Counted from the stretch's first letter, positions 1 through 8,897 are shown. The stretch: DNA of 64,000 nucleotides from an uncultured Pelagibacteraceae bacterium (GCA_902635545.1 CACPOL010000001.1:62001-126000), one strand, 5' to 3'. Notes: generated from the sequence alone by a model not told the origin. Program-made: numbers and translations.

Positions 1-389
1 TTTAAATTCGCATCCAATCTTTTTTCTAACTTTGGTTTACCTTTATAGGGTTCAACAAACTTTTTTTTATTCCATAATCTTTTATAATCATCTCCTTTAA
101 GTTTTCCTGTGCAAAAAAGGTAAACAACTATTTCTTTTTCTTTAATTTTTTTTCCTACTAAAGATGACATATTGTTCATTCCTTCTTTCCAAGCACAATC
201 GCTGGATGGACCATCATGAGTAGATTGGCCATGATTATAGATTAATAAAATTTTATTATGAGGATCCTTTATTTTTTGATCTTTTGAATAACTTACTTTG
301 TTAGTCAAAAAACCACTCTTAGTCATTTTATCAGCAAGAACACTTTTGTTAAAAAAAATAATAATAAATAATATTAACAATTTTTTCAT
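1..389 (-). CDS. secreted protein of unknown function, 5' part only
   Basis: The ATG lies at 389-387 and the frame stays open to the window edge, giving 129 visible residues. It opens with a Sec signal peptide (two lysines, a hydrophobic stretch and an SVLA cleavage site near residue 19). Further in is the segment LLIYNHGQSTHDGPSSDCAW; a hydrophobic strand running into NHGQ resembles the start of an alpha/beta-hydrolase core, but no catalytic serine motif is visible in this part. The ATG overlaps the TGA of mtnP by 4 bp (ATGA), so the two genes are very probably co-transcribed and translationally coupled. I do not recognise the family with certainty. It is placed with adenine/methionine salvage only by position. 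Confidence 0.75.
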   Translation of the reverse strand, partial: MKKLLILFIIIFFNKSVLADKMTKSGFLTNKVSYSKDQKIKDPHNKILLIYNHGQSTHDGPSSDCAWKEGMNNMSSLVGKKIKEKEIVVYLFCTGKLKGDDYKRLWNKKKFVEPYKGKPKLEKRLDANL

Positions 390-1258
390 TTATTTAAAAC
401 TCTCCCAGCTATTGTATTAAGTTTATCTTTTGTTTTTTTTGTTCTTTTTTCAGGTGCAGTAATAATGGCTACATCTAAACAATTATTAGTTGGATCTTTA
501 GGATCAATATGATCTTCGAAATTTTCTATTAGGTTTTTAATCATGTTTTTTGCTTTAGCAGCATTACCTAATAAAACTTTCACTACTTGTTGAACATCAA
601 CGTTTTCATGATCAGGATGCCAGCAATCATAATCTGTGACCATAGATACTGAAGCATATCTTATTTCTGCCTCTCTTGCTAATTTTGCTTCTGGCATATT
701 GGTCATTCCAATCACATCTGCTTTCCATGATCTATATAGATTTGACTCTGCTAAAGTTGAAAATTGTGGTCCTTCCATGACAACATATGTTCCATTTCTT
801 TTATACTCAATTTTTTCTTTTTTAATTGCTTCCTCGCAAGCATTCATTAAGCCATTAGAAGTAGGATGTGCCATAGATACATGTGCAACAATTTCATCAT
901 CAAAAAATGTTTTTTTTCTTGCAAATGTTCTATCAATAAACTGGTCAACAATTACAAATTTTCCAGGTGGCAAATCCTCTTTTAATGAACCTACTGCTGA
1001 GATTGAAACAATATCTGTTACACCTAGTTGTTTAAGTGCATCAATATTTGCTCTAAAATTTATTTTTGATGGAGAAACAAAATGACCTCTGCCATGTCTT
1101 GGCAAAAAATAAACTTCCTTACCTTGAAAATTTGTTTTTAAAATTTGATCAGATGGCTTACCCCAAGGTGTATTTAAATCAATTAATTCTCTTTCTTTAA
1201 ATTCCTCAACATCATATAAGCCACTTCCACCAATAATTGCTAACTTATTATTTACCAT
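386..1258 (-). CDS. mtnP: S-methyl-5'-thioadenosine phosphorylase
   Basis: Phosphorolytic cleavage of 5'-methylthioadenosine to adenine and 5-methylthioribose-1-phosphate, in the cytoplasm. The 290 residues match the usual length of PNP/MTAP family 2 enzymes. Visible motifs are GGSGLY (10-15), the phosphate-binding PRHGRGH (53-59), MEGPQFST (161-168), MTNMPEAKLA (185-194) and TDYDCWH (208-214). The MTNMPEAKLA segment with Asp in TDYD fits adenosine-type rather than guanosine-type substrates. It is divergent from apt with only 39 bp between the start codons. The product adenine is Apt's substrate, so a shared promoter region makes sense. A secreted protein gene follows with a 4 bp overlap. Confidence 0.95.
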   Translation of the reverse strand: MVNNKLAIIGGSGLYDVEEFKERELIDLNTPWGKPSDQILKTNFQGKEVYFLPRHGRGHFVSPSKINFRANIDALKQLGVTDIVSISAVGSLKEDLPPGKFVIVDQFIDRTFARKKTFFDDEIVAHVSMAHPTSNGLMNACEEAIKKEKIEYKRNGTYVVMEGPQFSTLAESNLYRSWKADVIGMTNMPEAKLAREAEIRYASVSMVTDYDCWHPDHENVDVQQVVKVLLGNAAKAKNMIKNLIENFEDHIDPKDPTNNCLDVAIITAPEKRTKKTKDKLNTIAGRVLNK

Positions 1259-1297
1259 GTTAAAAAAATAATTTATCTATATATAACTCAAAGAATT

Positions 1298-1825
1298 ATG
1301 AATTTAAAAGAATTTATTAGATCTATTCCAGACTATCCAAAGAAAGGAATTTTATTTAGAGATATTACAACTTTGATAAAAGATAAAGATGCTTTCAAAG
1401 AAACTATTAATCAAATTATTGAAAAATCAAAAAAATACGAATTCAATAAAATTGCAGCGATAGAGTCTAGAGGTTTTGTGTTTGCCTCTGCTATTTCTTA
1501 TGTCTTAGAAAAGCCACTCATAATGTTAAGAAAAAAAAATAAATTACCTGCCGAAACTCATTCAGTTGATTTTGAACTTGAATATGGAACTGCAACAATT
1601 GAAGTCCATAAAGATTCTATTTGTGAAGGAGATAAAGTTTTAATTATTGATGATTTAATTGCAACAGGTGGAACAGCCGAAGCAGCAGCAAAACTTGTTA
1701 AAATATCAAAAGGTGAAGTCGCAGCTTTTATATTTGTAATAAATTTGTTCGATCTAGAGGGGTGTAATAATTTAATTAAAAAAGGTTTTAAAATTGAAAA
1801 TTTAATCGAATTTCCAGGACATTAA
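1298..1825 (+). CDS. apt: adenine phosphoribosyltransferase
   Basis: Converts adenine plus PRPP to AMP and diphosphate. The 175-residue protein has the bacterial Apt length and start (IPDYPKKGILFRDIT at 10-24), the ESRGF segment (56-60) and the PRPP-binding motif VLIIDDLIATGGT (114-126). It stands divergently from mtnP, which releases adenine, so the pair forms a compact adenine-salvage unit. Its 3' end overlaps the convergent glycosyltransferase gene by 4 bp, leaving no room for a separate terminator. Confidence 0.96.
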   Translation: MNLKEFIRSIPDYPKKGILFRDITTLIKDKDAFKETINQIIEKSKKYEFNKIAAIESRGFVFASAISYVLEKPLIMLRKKNKLPAETHSVDFELEYGTATIEVHKDSICEGDKVLIIDDLIATGGTAEAAAKLVKISKGEVAAFIFVINLFDLEGCNNLIKKGFKIENLIEFPGH

Positions 1826-2754
1826 TTAAAAAATTTTCCTCTATAATTTGATTTCATACCAACTATAGAAGAAAATAATCCTAAAAATCTATAAAGATAT
1901 TTATCTTTTTTTTCAAAGTCAAAAATAATTAAATAAAGAATTATTCTAAATAAAGATTTAAAAAACTTTCCACCTGTTTTAAATATTGCATAGAAATAGT
2001 TATAATTTTTTTTATAAAAATAAAAATGAGACCACATCCAATGCCAATTTCTTAATTTTTCTGCTTCAATTTCAAATGAGGGATCTTTTGTGAATGAGCT
2101 CTTAAATCCCAAATGATGAACTTTAAGATCTTTTGATAAATATATATTTTTTTTATTGTTGGTTAATTGTTTACATAAATCATATTCTTCAAAATATAAA
2201 AAAAAATTTTCGTCAAAAATTGAAGTTTTTTTGATAATTTTTAAATTTAGAAGCATTGCACAACCAACTACCCATTCGACTTTAATTAGAGATTTTTTTT
2301 TTTCTTCAAAATAATTTTTTCTAAATCTTTCATTTTTTTGAGAATTAAAATATCCAGCAGGCATGTAAACTTTATCATTTATATATTGACATCCAATTAT
2401 AGAAAATTTTTTATTATTTAAAATAACTTTTAAATTTTTACAAAAAAATTTATCTAAAACCGTATCCGGATTTAGAATTAAAGCATAATCGGTTTTTGTT
2501 TTTTTTATGCCAAAATTGTTACCTTTCCCATATCCCAAATTTTTACCTGTACAAAAAACCTTAAGATTTTTAAACTTTTTTAAAAAAAATTTTTCATCTT
2601 TAAATTTTGATGAATTTTCAACAATTATTACATTTATCTTTTTATCTATCGAATTTAAACAATTTAAAAGAATCTTTTTGTTAGTTAGATAAGTTACTAT
2701 TATAATTGTTATATTTTTTATGTTATTCATTATATATAAATCAATTATATACAT
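1822..2754 (-). CDS. family 2 glycosyltransferase (rhamnosyltransferase-like)
   Basis: GT-A fold transferase of 310 residues, likely adding a sugar to a surface polysaccharide on the cytoplasmic face. Visible are the nucleotide-sugar strand IIIVTYLT (17-24), VIIVENSS (42-49), NLGYGKGNNFGI (72-83), the NPDT variant of the DXD region (95-98) and, further on, FFLYFEEYDLC, which is typical of rhamnosyltransferase-like GT2 proteins. The first eight residues may not be translated: a second ATG at 2730 begins MNNIKNITII, closer to the usual start, and neither ATG has a clear ribosome-binding site. Divergent from rfbB with a 28 bp gap. Donor and acceptor cannot be read from the sequence. Confidence 0.85.
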   Translation of the reverse strand: MYIIDLYIMNNIKNITIIIVTYLTNKKILLNCLNSIDKKINVIIVENSSKFKDEKFFLKKFKNLKVFCTGKNLGYGKGNNFGIKKTKTDYALILNPDTVLDKFFCKNLKVILNNKKFSIIGCQYINDKVYMPAGYFNSQKNERFRKNYFEEKKKSLIKVEWVVGCAMLLNLKIIKKTSIFDENFFLYFEEYDLCKQLTNNKKNIYLSKDLKVHHLGFKSSFTKDPSFEIEAEKLRNWHWMWSHFYFYKKNYNYFYAIFKTGGKFFKSLFRIILYLIIFDFEKKDKYLYRFLGLFSSIVGMKSNYRGKFFN

Positions 2755-2782
2755 TAAAGAAATAAATTGTAAAAACTTTTAA

Positions 2783-3802
2783 ATGAAAAAAATAATTGTT
2801 ACTGGTGGCCTCGGTTTTATAGGAAGTAATTTAATAGAATTACTTTTAAAAAAAAAATATTTTGTAATTAATATAGATAAAATATCTTATTCATCAAATT
2901 TTTATAACACTAGAGAATTTAAAAAAAATAAAAATTATAAATTTATAAAATGTGATATTAAAAGTAAAAAAATTGAAAAAATTTTCAACAAATTCAAACC
3001 AATTTGTATATTTAACCTAGCAGCCGAAACTCATGTTGATAGATCTATAGATGGACCAAAAAGTTTTATAGAAAGTAATATAGTTGGTGTATTTAATATT
3101 TTAGAAACTTTTAGAAAATTTGTAAAAAAAAACAAAAAAACAAAATTAATTCATATATCAACTGATGAAGTTTATGGTGATGTTTTAAGTGGAAGATCAA
3201 ATGAGAATTATCCCTATAACCCTAGTTCTCCATATGCTGCAAGTAAAGCATCATCAGATCATTTGGTTTCATCTTATGTAAGAACTTTTAATATTCCAGC
3301 AATTATAACTAATTGTTCAAATAATTATGGACCCAAACAGCATCCCGAAAAATTAATTCCAAAATTAATATACAATATTTTGAATAACAAGACTTTACCT
3401 ATATATGGAAGAGGGACAAACTCAAGAGAATGGATATATGTGAAAGATCATTGTGAAGCTTTATTAAAAGTTTTCAAAAAAGGAAAAATAGGAAATTTTT
3501 ATAATATTGGATCAAATAAAAATCTTAATAATTTAAATATTTGTAACAAACTTATTAAAATAGCTAAAAAGAAAATAATATTGGGCAGAAATGTAAAAAT
3601 TAAGTTTGTAAAAGATAGGCCAGGTCATGATTTAAGATATGCCCTTAACAGTAATAAAATAAAAAAAGAACTTAAATGGAGTGCAAAAACTGATTTATCA
3701 GTTGGTCTCAGCAATACTTTTTCATGGTACTTGAATAATAAAAGATATTATTCATCATTATCTAAAAAAGATATTGTCAAAAGATTAGGTAATAAAAATT
3801 AA
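2783..3802 (+). CDS. rfbB: dTDP-glucose 4,6-dehydratase
   Basis: Extended short-chain dehydrogenase of 339 residues. It has the NAD-binding TGGLGFIGS (7-15), the AAETHVDRSI segment (80-89), the catalytic STDEVYG (126-132; Thr, Asp and Glu are those specific to dTDP-glucose dehydratases) and YAASK (151-155) with the active-site Tyr and Lys. The region after it (CSNNYGPKQHPEKLIPKLI) is also characteristic. It would form dTDP-4-keto-6-deoxyglucose for deoxysugar synthesis. The partner genes rmlA, rmlC and rmlD are not next to it, so the final sugar is unknown. A sulfotransferase gene follows after 9 bp and is probably in the same transcript. Confidence 0.92.
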   Translation: MKKIIVTGGLGFIGSNLIELLLKKKYFVINIDKISYSSNFYNTREFKKNKNYKFIKCDIKSKKIEKIFNKFKPICIFNLAAETHVDRSIDGPKSFIESNIVGVFNILETFRKFVKKNKKTKLIHISTDEVYGDVLSGRSNENYPYNPSSPYAASKASSDHLVSSYVRTFNIPAIITNCSNNYGPKQHPEKLIPKLIYNILNNKTLPIYGRGTNSREWIYVKDHCEALLKVFKKGKIGNFYNIGSNKNLNNLNICNKLIKIAKKKIILGRNVKIKFVKDRPGHDLRYALNSNKIKKELKWSAKTDLSVGLSNTFSWYLNNKRYYSSLSKKDIVKRLGNKN

Positions 3803-3811
3803 TTTATTATA

Positions 3812-4513
3812 ATGCCAGTTTCACATAAGCATAAAATTTTATTTATACATATTCCAAAAACTGGTGGAGGTACCGTTGAAAAATCTCTAGGTATATTCGG
3901 TGAAGATAATAATGGAAGCCTTAAATCAAATTATAATATTCTATACGGTAAAGAAAAAAATAACTTTCTTCAACATCTTACTTTGATAGAGATTAATAAT
4001 CTGAAAATTAAAGAAATTAATAATTATAAAAAAATTTCTTTTGTAAGAAATCCATATGATAAAATTGTTTCCGAATATCACTGGAGAATTCAAGTTTATG
4101 GAAAAAAAAATATTAATTTTAAAAAATATCTGATTGAGGAAGTAATACCAAGGAAAAACGGTGAAAATAAATTTATTAAAGATTTTTATAAGAATGAAAG
4201 TTTAATACCACTAATGGACAAACACTATTTAGATCAATACAAATTTTTGATAAATGAAAAGGGAAATTTTGATAGTGACTTTATTGGAAAATTTGAAAAT
4301 TTAGAAAAAGATTTTTTTAAAATATTTAATTTTCAAATTAATAAAGACCAGATTCATAAAAGTAGAGCAAATTATTTATATTATTTATATAAAAAGTTTA
4401 TGCCAAATTTTTTAAAAAAAAAAGCTTACAGAAAATTTTATGACAATGAAACTAAGGACTTAATAAGCAAAGAATATTCAAAAGATTTAGAATATTTTAA
4501 TTATAATTATTGA
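3812..4513 (+). CDS. PAPS-dependent sulfotransferase family protein (carbohydrate type)
   Basis: The 233-residue protein has the 5'-phosphosulfate-binding loop HIPKTGGG (13-20) right after an FI strand, and FVRNPYDKIVSEYHW (77-91), which contains the 3'-phosphate-binding Arg and the aromatic residues typical of the Sulfotransfer_2 (carbohydrate sulfotransferase) family. It would move sulfate from PAPS to a hydroxyl of a surface glycan. There is no signal peptide, so it is cytosolic. It follows rfbB by 9 bp. A sulfated cell-surface sugar is an inference. No PAPS-forming genes lie in the window. Confidence 0.8.
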   Translation: MPVSHKHKILFIHIPKTGGGTVEKSLGIFGEDNNGSLKSNYNILYGKEKNNFLQHLTLIEINNLKIKEINNYKKISFVRNPYDKIVSEYHWRIQVYGKKNINFKKYLIEEVIPRKNGENKFIKDFYKNESLIPLMDKHYLDQYKFLINEKGNFDSDFIGKFENLEKDFFKIFNFQINKDQIHKSRANYLYYLYKKFMPNFLKKKAYRKFYDNETKDLISKEYSKDLEYFNYNY

Positions 4514-4521
4514 TTAAATTT

Positions 4522-5763
4522 TTATTTTAAAAAAGACATTATTATTCTTCCCTCTATTGGTGAACTAAAAGTATAATTAATCTTAAAATTAAAATTATTT
4601 TCCATAAAATATTTTTTTATAAATCCAGGAGAATAAACATAAGTTTGATCAATTTCTTGAGAAGATTTTCCTACTATTGACAAATCATTCATTTTTATAG
4701 CCTCTTTTTTACTAATTTTTTTATACGATAAATATTTAGGATCAAGGAATGTTGGAAATTCAAGTATTAGCATTTTTTTTGTTAAATTTGCTGCGTCAGA
4801 TAAAAATTTTTCATAATTTTCAATATGATGAATTATATTAAGACATAGAACGTAATCAAATTTTTCATTAAAAAGACTTTTATCAAAATTAGAATTAATA
4901 AACTTAGCATTACTATTTAATATTTTAGAAACTAACTTTGAGGCTAAGTATCTATCTTTATTTTTTTCTACACCATATAATTTAATTGCTCCGTAACGTT
5001 CAGATTTAAACAAATAATTACCAATAGCAGAACCTATGTCTAAAATTGATTTATTACGTAGATCTTGTTTCGCTAAAGGTTTAAAACTATCATCCCTATT
5101 TGATGGAATATGTTTAAATTCTTTTGTCGAGCTCTTTTTATTATAAGGCAAAGTAACAGATTGATAATGCATTTCTTTTTTTATTATTAAATCTAAGACT
5201 TTATTTTTATCTGGTAGTTCAAAATATTTTCCCTTTAAATTATGGTGCACAAAAACTCTATCAGTTATTTTAAATAAATTTTTAGAGGAAAATAAAACTT
5301 TATACTCTATTTTATTTGTATCTAAAATTTCAAATAAATTTTCGTAAATTTCATAAAGATTAACCGTTTTTAAAATATTGATCCAAAAATTATTATCGTA
5401 TTTTGAATCAATATCCTTTTCAGTATAAACACTTGATCTTGCTCTTGAAACTAACTCTTCAATTGGCGCAACGAGAATTATCACCTCATTAAATTTTCTT
5501 TTATTTTTAAGAATCTCTATAAAAGTTTTTTCCTTATTTAGAGCTCCTGATTGATCCTTTATTAAATAACTTAAAATATTATAATGAATTACAGATTTTT
5601 TTTTTATTGAATTGCCTATTCCAAAATAATTTAAAAAATTTTTTTTAGTCTTAATTTGATATCCAAAAACAATATCTCCACTATTTATCTCTTTTTTATT
5701 AATAAGATCTTTTATATATGAAGATTTTCCAACTCTTGAAGGTCCAAGTACAAGTTTTGCCAT
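4522..5763 (-). CDS. two-domain protein: P-loop NTPase fused to SAM-dependent methyltransferase
   Basis: A 413-residue protein whose first half begins with a Walker A loop, GPSRVGKSS (7-15), and runs to about residue 180 in a kinase-like alpha/beta arrangement (strand IILVAP at 95-100). The second half is a class I methyltransferase: LDIGSAIG (241-248) is the SAM-binding motif I, YGVEKN follows as the acidic strand 2, and CLNIIHHIENYEKF (307-320) is the motif seen in small-molecule and glycolipid methyltransferases. I do not know a named family with this fusion. It is convergent with the sulfotransferase (8 bp between stops) inside a surface-glycan block, so modification of a sugar (phosphorylation or methylation) is a plausible role but unproven. 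Confidence 0.65.
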   Translation of the reverse strand: MAKLVLGPSRVGKSSYIKDLINKKEINSGDIVFGYQIKTKKNFLNYFGIGNSIKKKSVIHYNILSYLIKDQSGALNKEKTFIEILKNKRKFNEVIILVAPIEELVSRARSSVYTEKDIDSKYDNNFWINILKTVNLYEIYENLFEILDTNKIEYKVLFSSKNLFKITDRVFVHHNLKGKYFELPDKNKVLDLIIKKEMHYQSVTLPYNKKSSTKEFKHIPSNRDDSFKPLAKQDLRNKSILDIGSAIGNYLFKSERYGAIKLYGVEKNKDRYLASKLVSKILNSNAKFINSNFDKSLFNEKFDYVLCLNIIHHIENYEKFLSDAANLTKKMLILEFPTFLDPKYLSYKKISKKEAIKMNDLSIVGKSSQEIDQTYVYSPGFIKKYFMENNFNFKINYTFSSPIEGRIIMSFLK

Positions 5764-5788
5764 AAATCCTCAACCTAAATATAAAAAT

Positions 5789-5865
5789 TGGTAGCGGGAA
5801 GTGGGATCGAACCACTGACCTCGGGCTTATGAGTCCCGCGCTCTAACCAACTGAGCTACCCCGCC
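5789..5865 (-). tRNA. tRNA-Met (anticodon CAT), probably elongator
   Basis: On the minus strand the 77 nt fold as a cloverleaf: acceptor 5' strand GGCGGGG pairing with TCCCGCT (G1-T72 wobble), D stem GCTC/GAGC, anticodon loop CTCATAA with CAT, T arm AGTGG-TTCGATC-CCACT, discriminator A and an encoded CCA. It lacks the initiator hallmarks (three G-C pairs next to the anticodon loop), and its D arm resembles elongator tRNA-Met. A tRNA-Ile2 whose C34 becomes lysidine cannot be excluded from sequence alone. The pair closing the anticodon loop is A31-G39, a mismatch. Confidence 0.95.
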
Positions 5866-5941
5866 AATAATACAACGTAATCTTATAATAGTTTTATTTT
5901 CTAATTCAATCAATAGTAATGAAAAACGTCTTATAAATATT

Positions 5942-7861
5942 TTAGTTTAAAAATTTTTCTAAAGTTAAATACCATCCAAGTTTTTCTATTTTTTTTGAAA
6001 AAGATTTAATACCAGCTAAAGTATAGTGATTATTATCATAAAATATTTTATGTTTTTCTTTGGTCAATAGTCCACATTTTAATTCAGATTTATTGCACAC
6101 ATAATCAATTTTATTGAAAACTGTTATGTTATTTTTCTCTGCAATTTGACTAATTTCATTGTTTAATTCCTCAACATTAGCCTCATATTTTTTAATTGAT
6201 GAAAAATTATTTTTTTCTAAAATATCAAGATCATTATGACTTGGAAGTTTTCCTTTTTTCATTACATATAAATCTAACTCTGAGAAAAAATTATACCATT
6301 TAAAAAAGGGAGATTTATCCCAAATTACAATATTTTTATTATTATAAATAAAGAATTTTAAAATTTCATCTAACTTATCAATATCACGGTCGATCCACGA
6401 AGTGCTTAATATTATTAAATCTGCTTTATCAATTTTTTGCTTTTGATCTGAAGACAAATCTTTGTCACAAAATTTTTGACTCTTTAAATTTTCTAAACAG
6501 TATAATTCTTCCCATATATAAGAAAGGCCGATTTGTTTATTGTTATATTTTTCATTAAGAATTAAATACGTATCAAGACCGTGAGAATCACCTATGATCA
6601 ATATATTTTTTTTAGTATCTAAAAATTTATTTCTTTTTTCAATTTCATCAAATGCATCATATTTAGCTTTCTTATAAAGTTGATTATCCAATGAAAAAGT
6701 ATCTGTTTCAAAAAATCTTTTTGTATAACCTTGATTGTAGATTATTAATGAATTTAAAATAATTATTACAAAAAACGAAGATAATAAATATAATTTTAAT
6801 GATGAAAAACTTGTAAGTTTTTTATTTCTAAAAGGATTTTCAATAAATTTATAAGTTAAGAAAGATACAATTATAATAAATAAAGCTAATAAAATTTTTC
6901 CTAAATGATCTAAATCATAAGATCTATATCTTAAAATTGCGAATATTGGATGGTGCCATAAATATAATGAGTAAGAAATTAATCCAATATTTACTAATAA
7001 TTTGTTAGATAAAAGATTTATAACAAATGAACTTTTGTTTGAATATAGTATTATAAAGCAAGTGCTCAAAACCGGTACTAAAGTTATTAATGATGGATGT
7101 GTTGTATAATCATCAAAAAAATAAATGGAGAATAAAATGAAAATAAAACTAAAAAAAATAATTAAATTATTAAATTTATATTTTTCTGGTGAAACAATAT
7201 TATTTATTTTTGGAAAAACTAGTAACGCTCCTGCTATTAATTCCCAAATTCTAGTATGCAGAAAATAAAAAGTAGAATTTGGATAATTTATTGCTCCATA
7301 ATGGGAATAAGCTAAACTTATAATGAAAATTATAATTAACGAATTAAATAAATATTTTTTAGAGTATTTAAAAACTAATATAAAAAATAGAGGAAATATA
7401 AGATAGTATTGTTCTTCAACTGAAAGAGACCAGGTATGAAGAAACGGTTTATAATTTGACTCTAAGCCTCCATACTCGAGACCAGAAAAATAAAAGTAAA
7501 AATTTGAGGCAAAACCAGTAGATAATAAGATTGATTTCGAGGTGTTAACTAAATCAGTTGGTAAAAGAAAAATTAAGCTTAAAATCGATGTAATAATTGA
7601 TATAAAAAATAGTACTGGTAAAATTCTTCTAACTCGTCTTTCATAAAAATTTTTAAAAGAGAATTTATTTGTTATTTCAATTTCTTTGTATATGATTGAT
7701 GTAATCAAATAACCTGATATTACAAAAAAAATATCAACACCTAAATATCCGCCTTTAAAGAAATTTATTCCTAAAACATTAATTTGAGCATGATAAAGAA
7801 TTGCAGAAATTACTGCCACACCTCTTAACCCATCAATCTCTGGCCTATAATCTATTTTCAA
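5942..7861 (-). CDS. membrane acyltransferase 3 with C-terminal SGNH domain (OafA/YrhL type)
   Basis: A 639-residue integral membrane protein that would O-acetylate a surface polysaccharide or lipid-linked sugar. The N-terminal acyltransferase-3 half has about ten to eleven hydrophobic segments and the family motifs YRPEIDGLRGVAV (5-17, with the conserved Arg), YHAQ (23-26, catalytic His) and GGYLGVDIFFVISGYLI. The soluble C-terminal part has the SGNH-hydrolase block I signature IIGDSHG with its nucleophilic Ser and a late NNHYTLAG that would supply the catalytic Asp/His. The gene lies between the tRNA and an oxidoreductase gene within the surface-glycan block. Confidence 0.9.
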   Translation of the reverse strand: MKIDYRPEIDGLRGVAVISAILYHAQINVLGINFFKGGYLGVDIFFVISGYLITSIIYKEIEITNKFSFKNFYERRVRRILPVLFFISIITSILSLIFLLPTDLVNTSKSILLSTGFASNFYFYFSGLEYGGLESNYKPFLHTWSLSVEEQYYLIFPLFFILVFKYSKKYLFNSLIIIFIISLAYSHYGAINYPNSTFYFLHTRIWELIAGALLVFPKINNIVSPEKYKFNNLIIFFSFIFILFSIYFFDDYTTHPSLITLVPVLSTCFIILYSNKSSFVINLLSNKLLVNIGLISYSLYLWHHPIFAILRYRSYDLDHLGKILLALFIIIVSFLTYKFIENPFRNKKLTSFSSLKLYLLSSFFVIIILNSLIIYNQGYTKRFFETDTFSLDNQLYKKAKYDAFDEIEKRNKFLDTKKNILIIGDSHGLDTYLILNEKYNNKQIGLSYIWEELYCLENLKSQKFCDKDLSSDQKQKIDKADLIILSTSWIDRDIDKLDEILKFFIYNNKNIVIWDKSPFFKWYNFFSELDLYVMKKGKLPSHNDLDILEKNNFSSIKKYEANVEELNNEISQIAEKNNITVFNKIDYVCNKSELKCGLLTKEKHKIFYDNNHYTLAGIKSFSKKIEKLGWYLTLEKFLN

Positions 7862-7913
7862 TTTTATTAATTTATTAGTTAGTATAAATATCTAAGTATT
7901 TTAAGAATTTTTA

Positions 7914-8897
7914 TCATAAAATACTATTTGACCAAGTATTTAATATATTATTTATTTTTAAGGATTTATTGATATCAATTAACAAATCATTTTTTAACAT
8001 TTTTGTCTTGTCAAAGTAATCCGAAACAATTTGAATTTGCACACTGAAAATATCTAATTTTGAATCTATAAATTTCTTAAAATATGAGCCATTTTTTTTG
8101 ATTTCTATGTAACTTTTTTTAGAAGGCAACCACGGTGATGGGACAGTAATAATGCCTTTTTTACCATAAATCACACAATTGTTTTGAAGATTTTCTTTAA
8201 AGCTCACTTTTGCGTTTCCTTCGATCTTGTTGTTGATTAACAATTGTATTTCTGCAAAATCATCTACTCCTGTTGAAGCAAAACTTCCTTTAGTTTTGAG
8301 TATCTTAAAATCTTCATTTTCTTTTGAAAATAAATATAAAAAACTGATTGGATAACAACCTAAATCTAAAATTGCTCCTCCTCCAAGATCTTTATTAAAT
8401 AGTCTTGATTTGTTACTTACTTTTTTTACTTTGAATCCAAAAGATGAATCAATTTTTTCTATTTCTCCAATTTCATTTTCGTTAACAATTTTTAAAATTT
8501 CTTTTGTTTGAGGATGACTTCTATAAGCTATTGCTTCAAAAAAAAAAGATTTATTTCTCTCAATTTTTTCAGAGACATTTTTAGCTTCTATTGGATTAAT
8601 TGCAAAAGGCTTTTCGCATAATATATTTTTTTTAGACTCTGAGCATAGTTCAATAAGATTTGCATGAGTATTGTTTAAAGTAGAGATATAGATTGAATCA
8701 ACTTCTTTTGAATTGATTATTTCTTCATATCTTTTAAAACAATATTTTTTATCAATATTAAATTTTTGACCAAATTTATTTAATCTTAAATTTGACGAAC
8801 TTGAAACAGCAATTAATTTTGAATTTTTTATCTGTTTTATTGATTGAGCAAATTTATTTGCCATATTCCCCAATCCTATAATTCCCCACTTAGCCAT
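7914..8897 (-). CDS. Gfo/Idh/MocA family NAD(P)-dependent oxidoreductase
   Basis: The protein begins MAKWGIIGLGNMANKF, with the dinucleotide-binding GLGNMA at 8-13, followed by the family motif CEKPFAIN (94-101) and a GGGAILDLGCYP segment that carries the second-domain signature. Such enzymes oxidise or epimerise sugars or cyclitols, here probably a nucleotide-sugar or sugar precursor. An in-frame ATG 18 bp upstream (8915) would add MVCIIC and overlap the preceding gene by 13 bp. I chose 8897 because family members start right at the Rossmann strand and the gap is then 5 bp. Neither start has a well-spaced ribosome-binding site. The substrate is not identifiable. Confidence 0.88.
   Translation of the reverse strand: MAKWGIIGLGNMANKFAQSIKQIKNSKLIAVSSSSNLRLNKFGQKFNIDKKYCFKRYEEIINSKEVDSIYISTLNNTHANLIELCSESKKNILCEKPFAINPIEAKNVSEKIERNKSFFFEAIAYRSHPQTKEILKIVNENEIGEIEKIDSSFGFKVKKVSNKSRLFNKDLGGGAILDLGCYPISFLYLFSKENEDFKILKTKGSFASTGVDDFAEIQLLINNKIEGNAKVSFKENLQNNCVIYGKKGIITVPSPWLPSKKSYIEIKKNGSYFKKFIDSKLDIFSVQIQIVSDYFDKTKMLKNDLLIDINKSLKINNILNTWSNSIL

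Noticed and set aside
636-1085. Open frame of 149 codons on the plus strand
   Set aside because: It lies entirely inside mtnP on the other strand. Its protein is a low-complexity antisense product with no family features.
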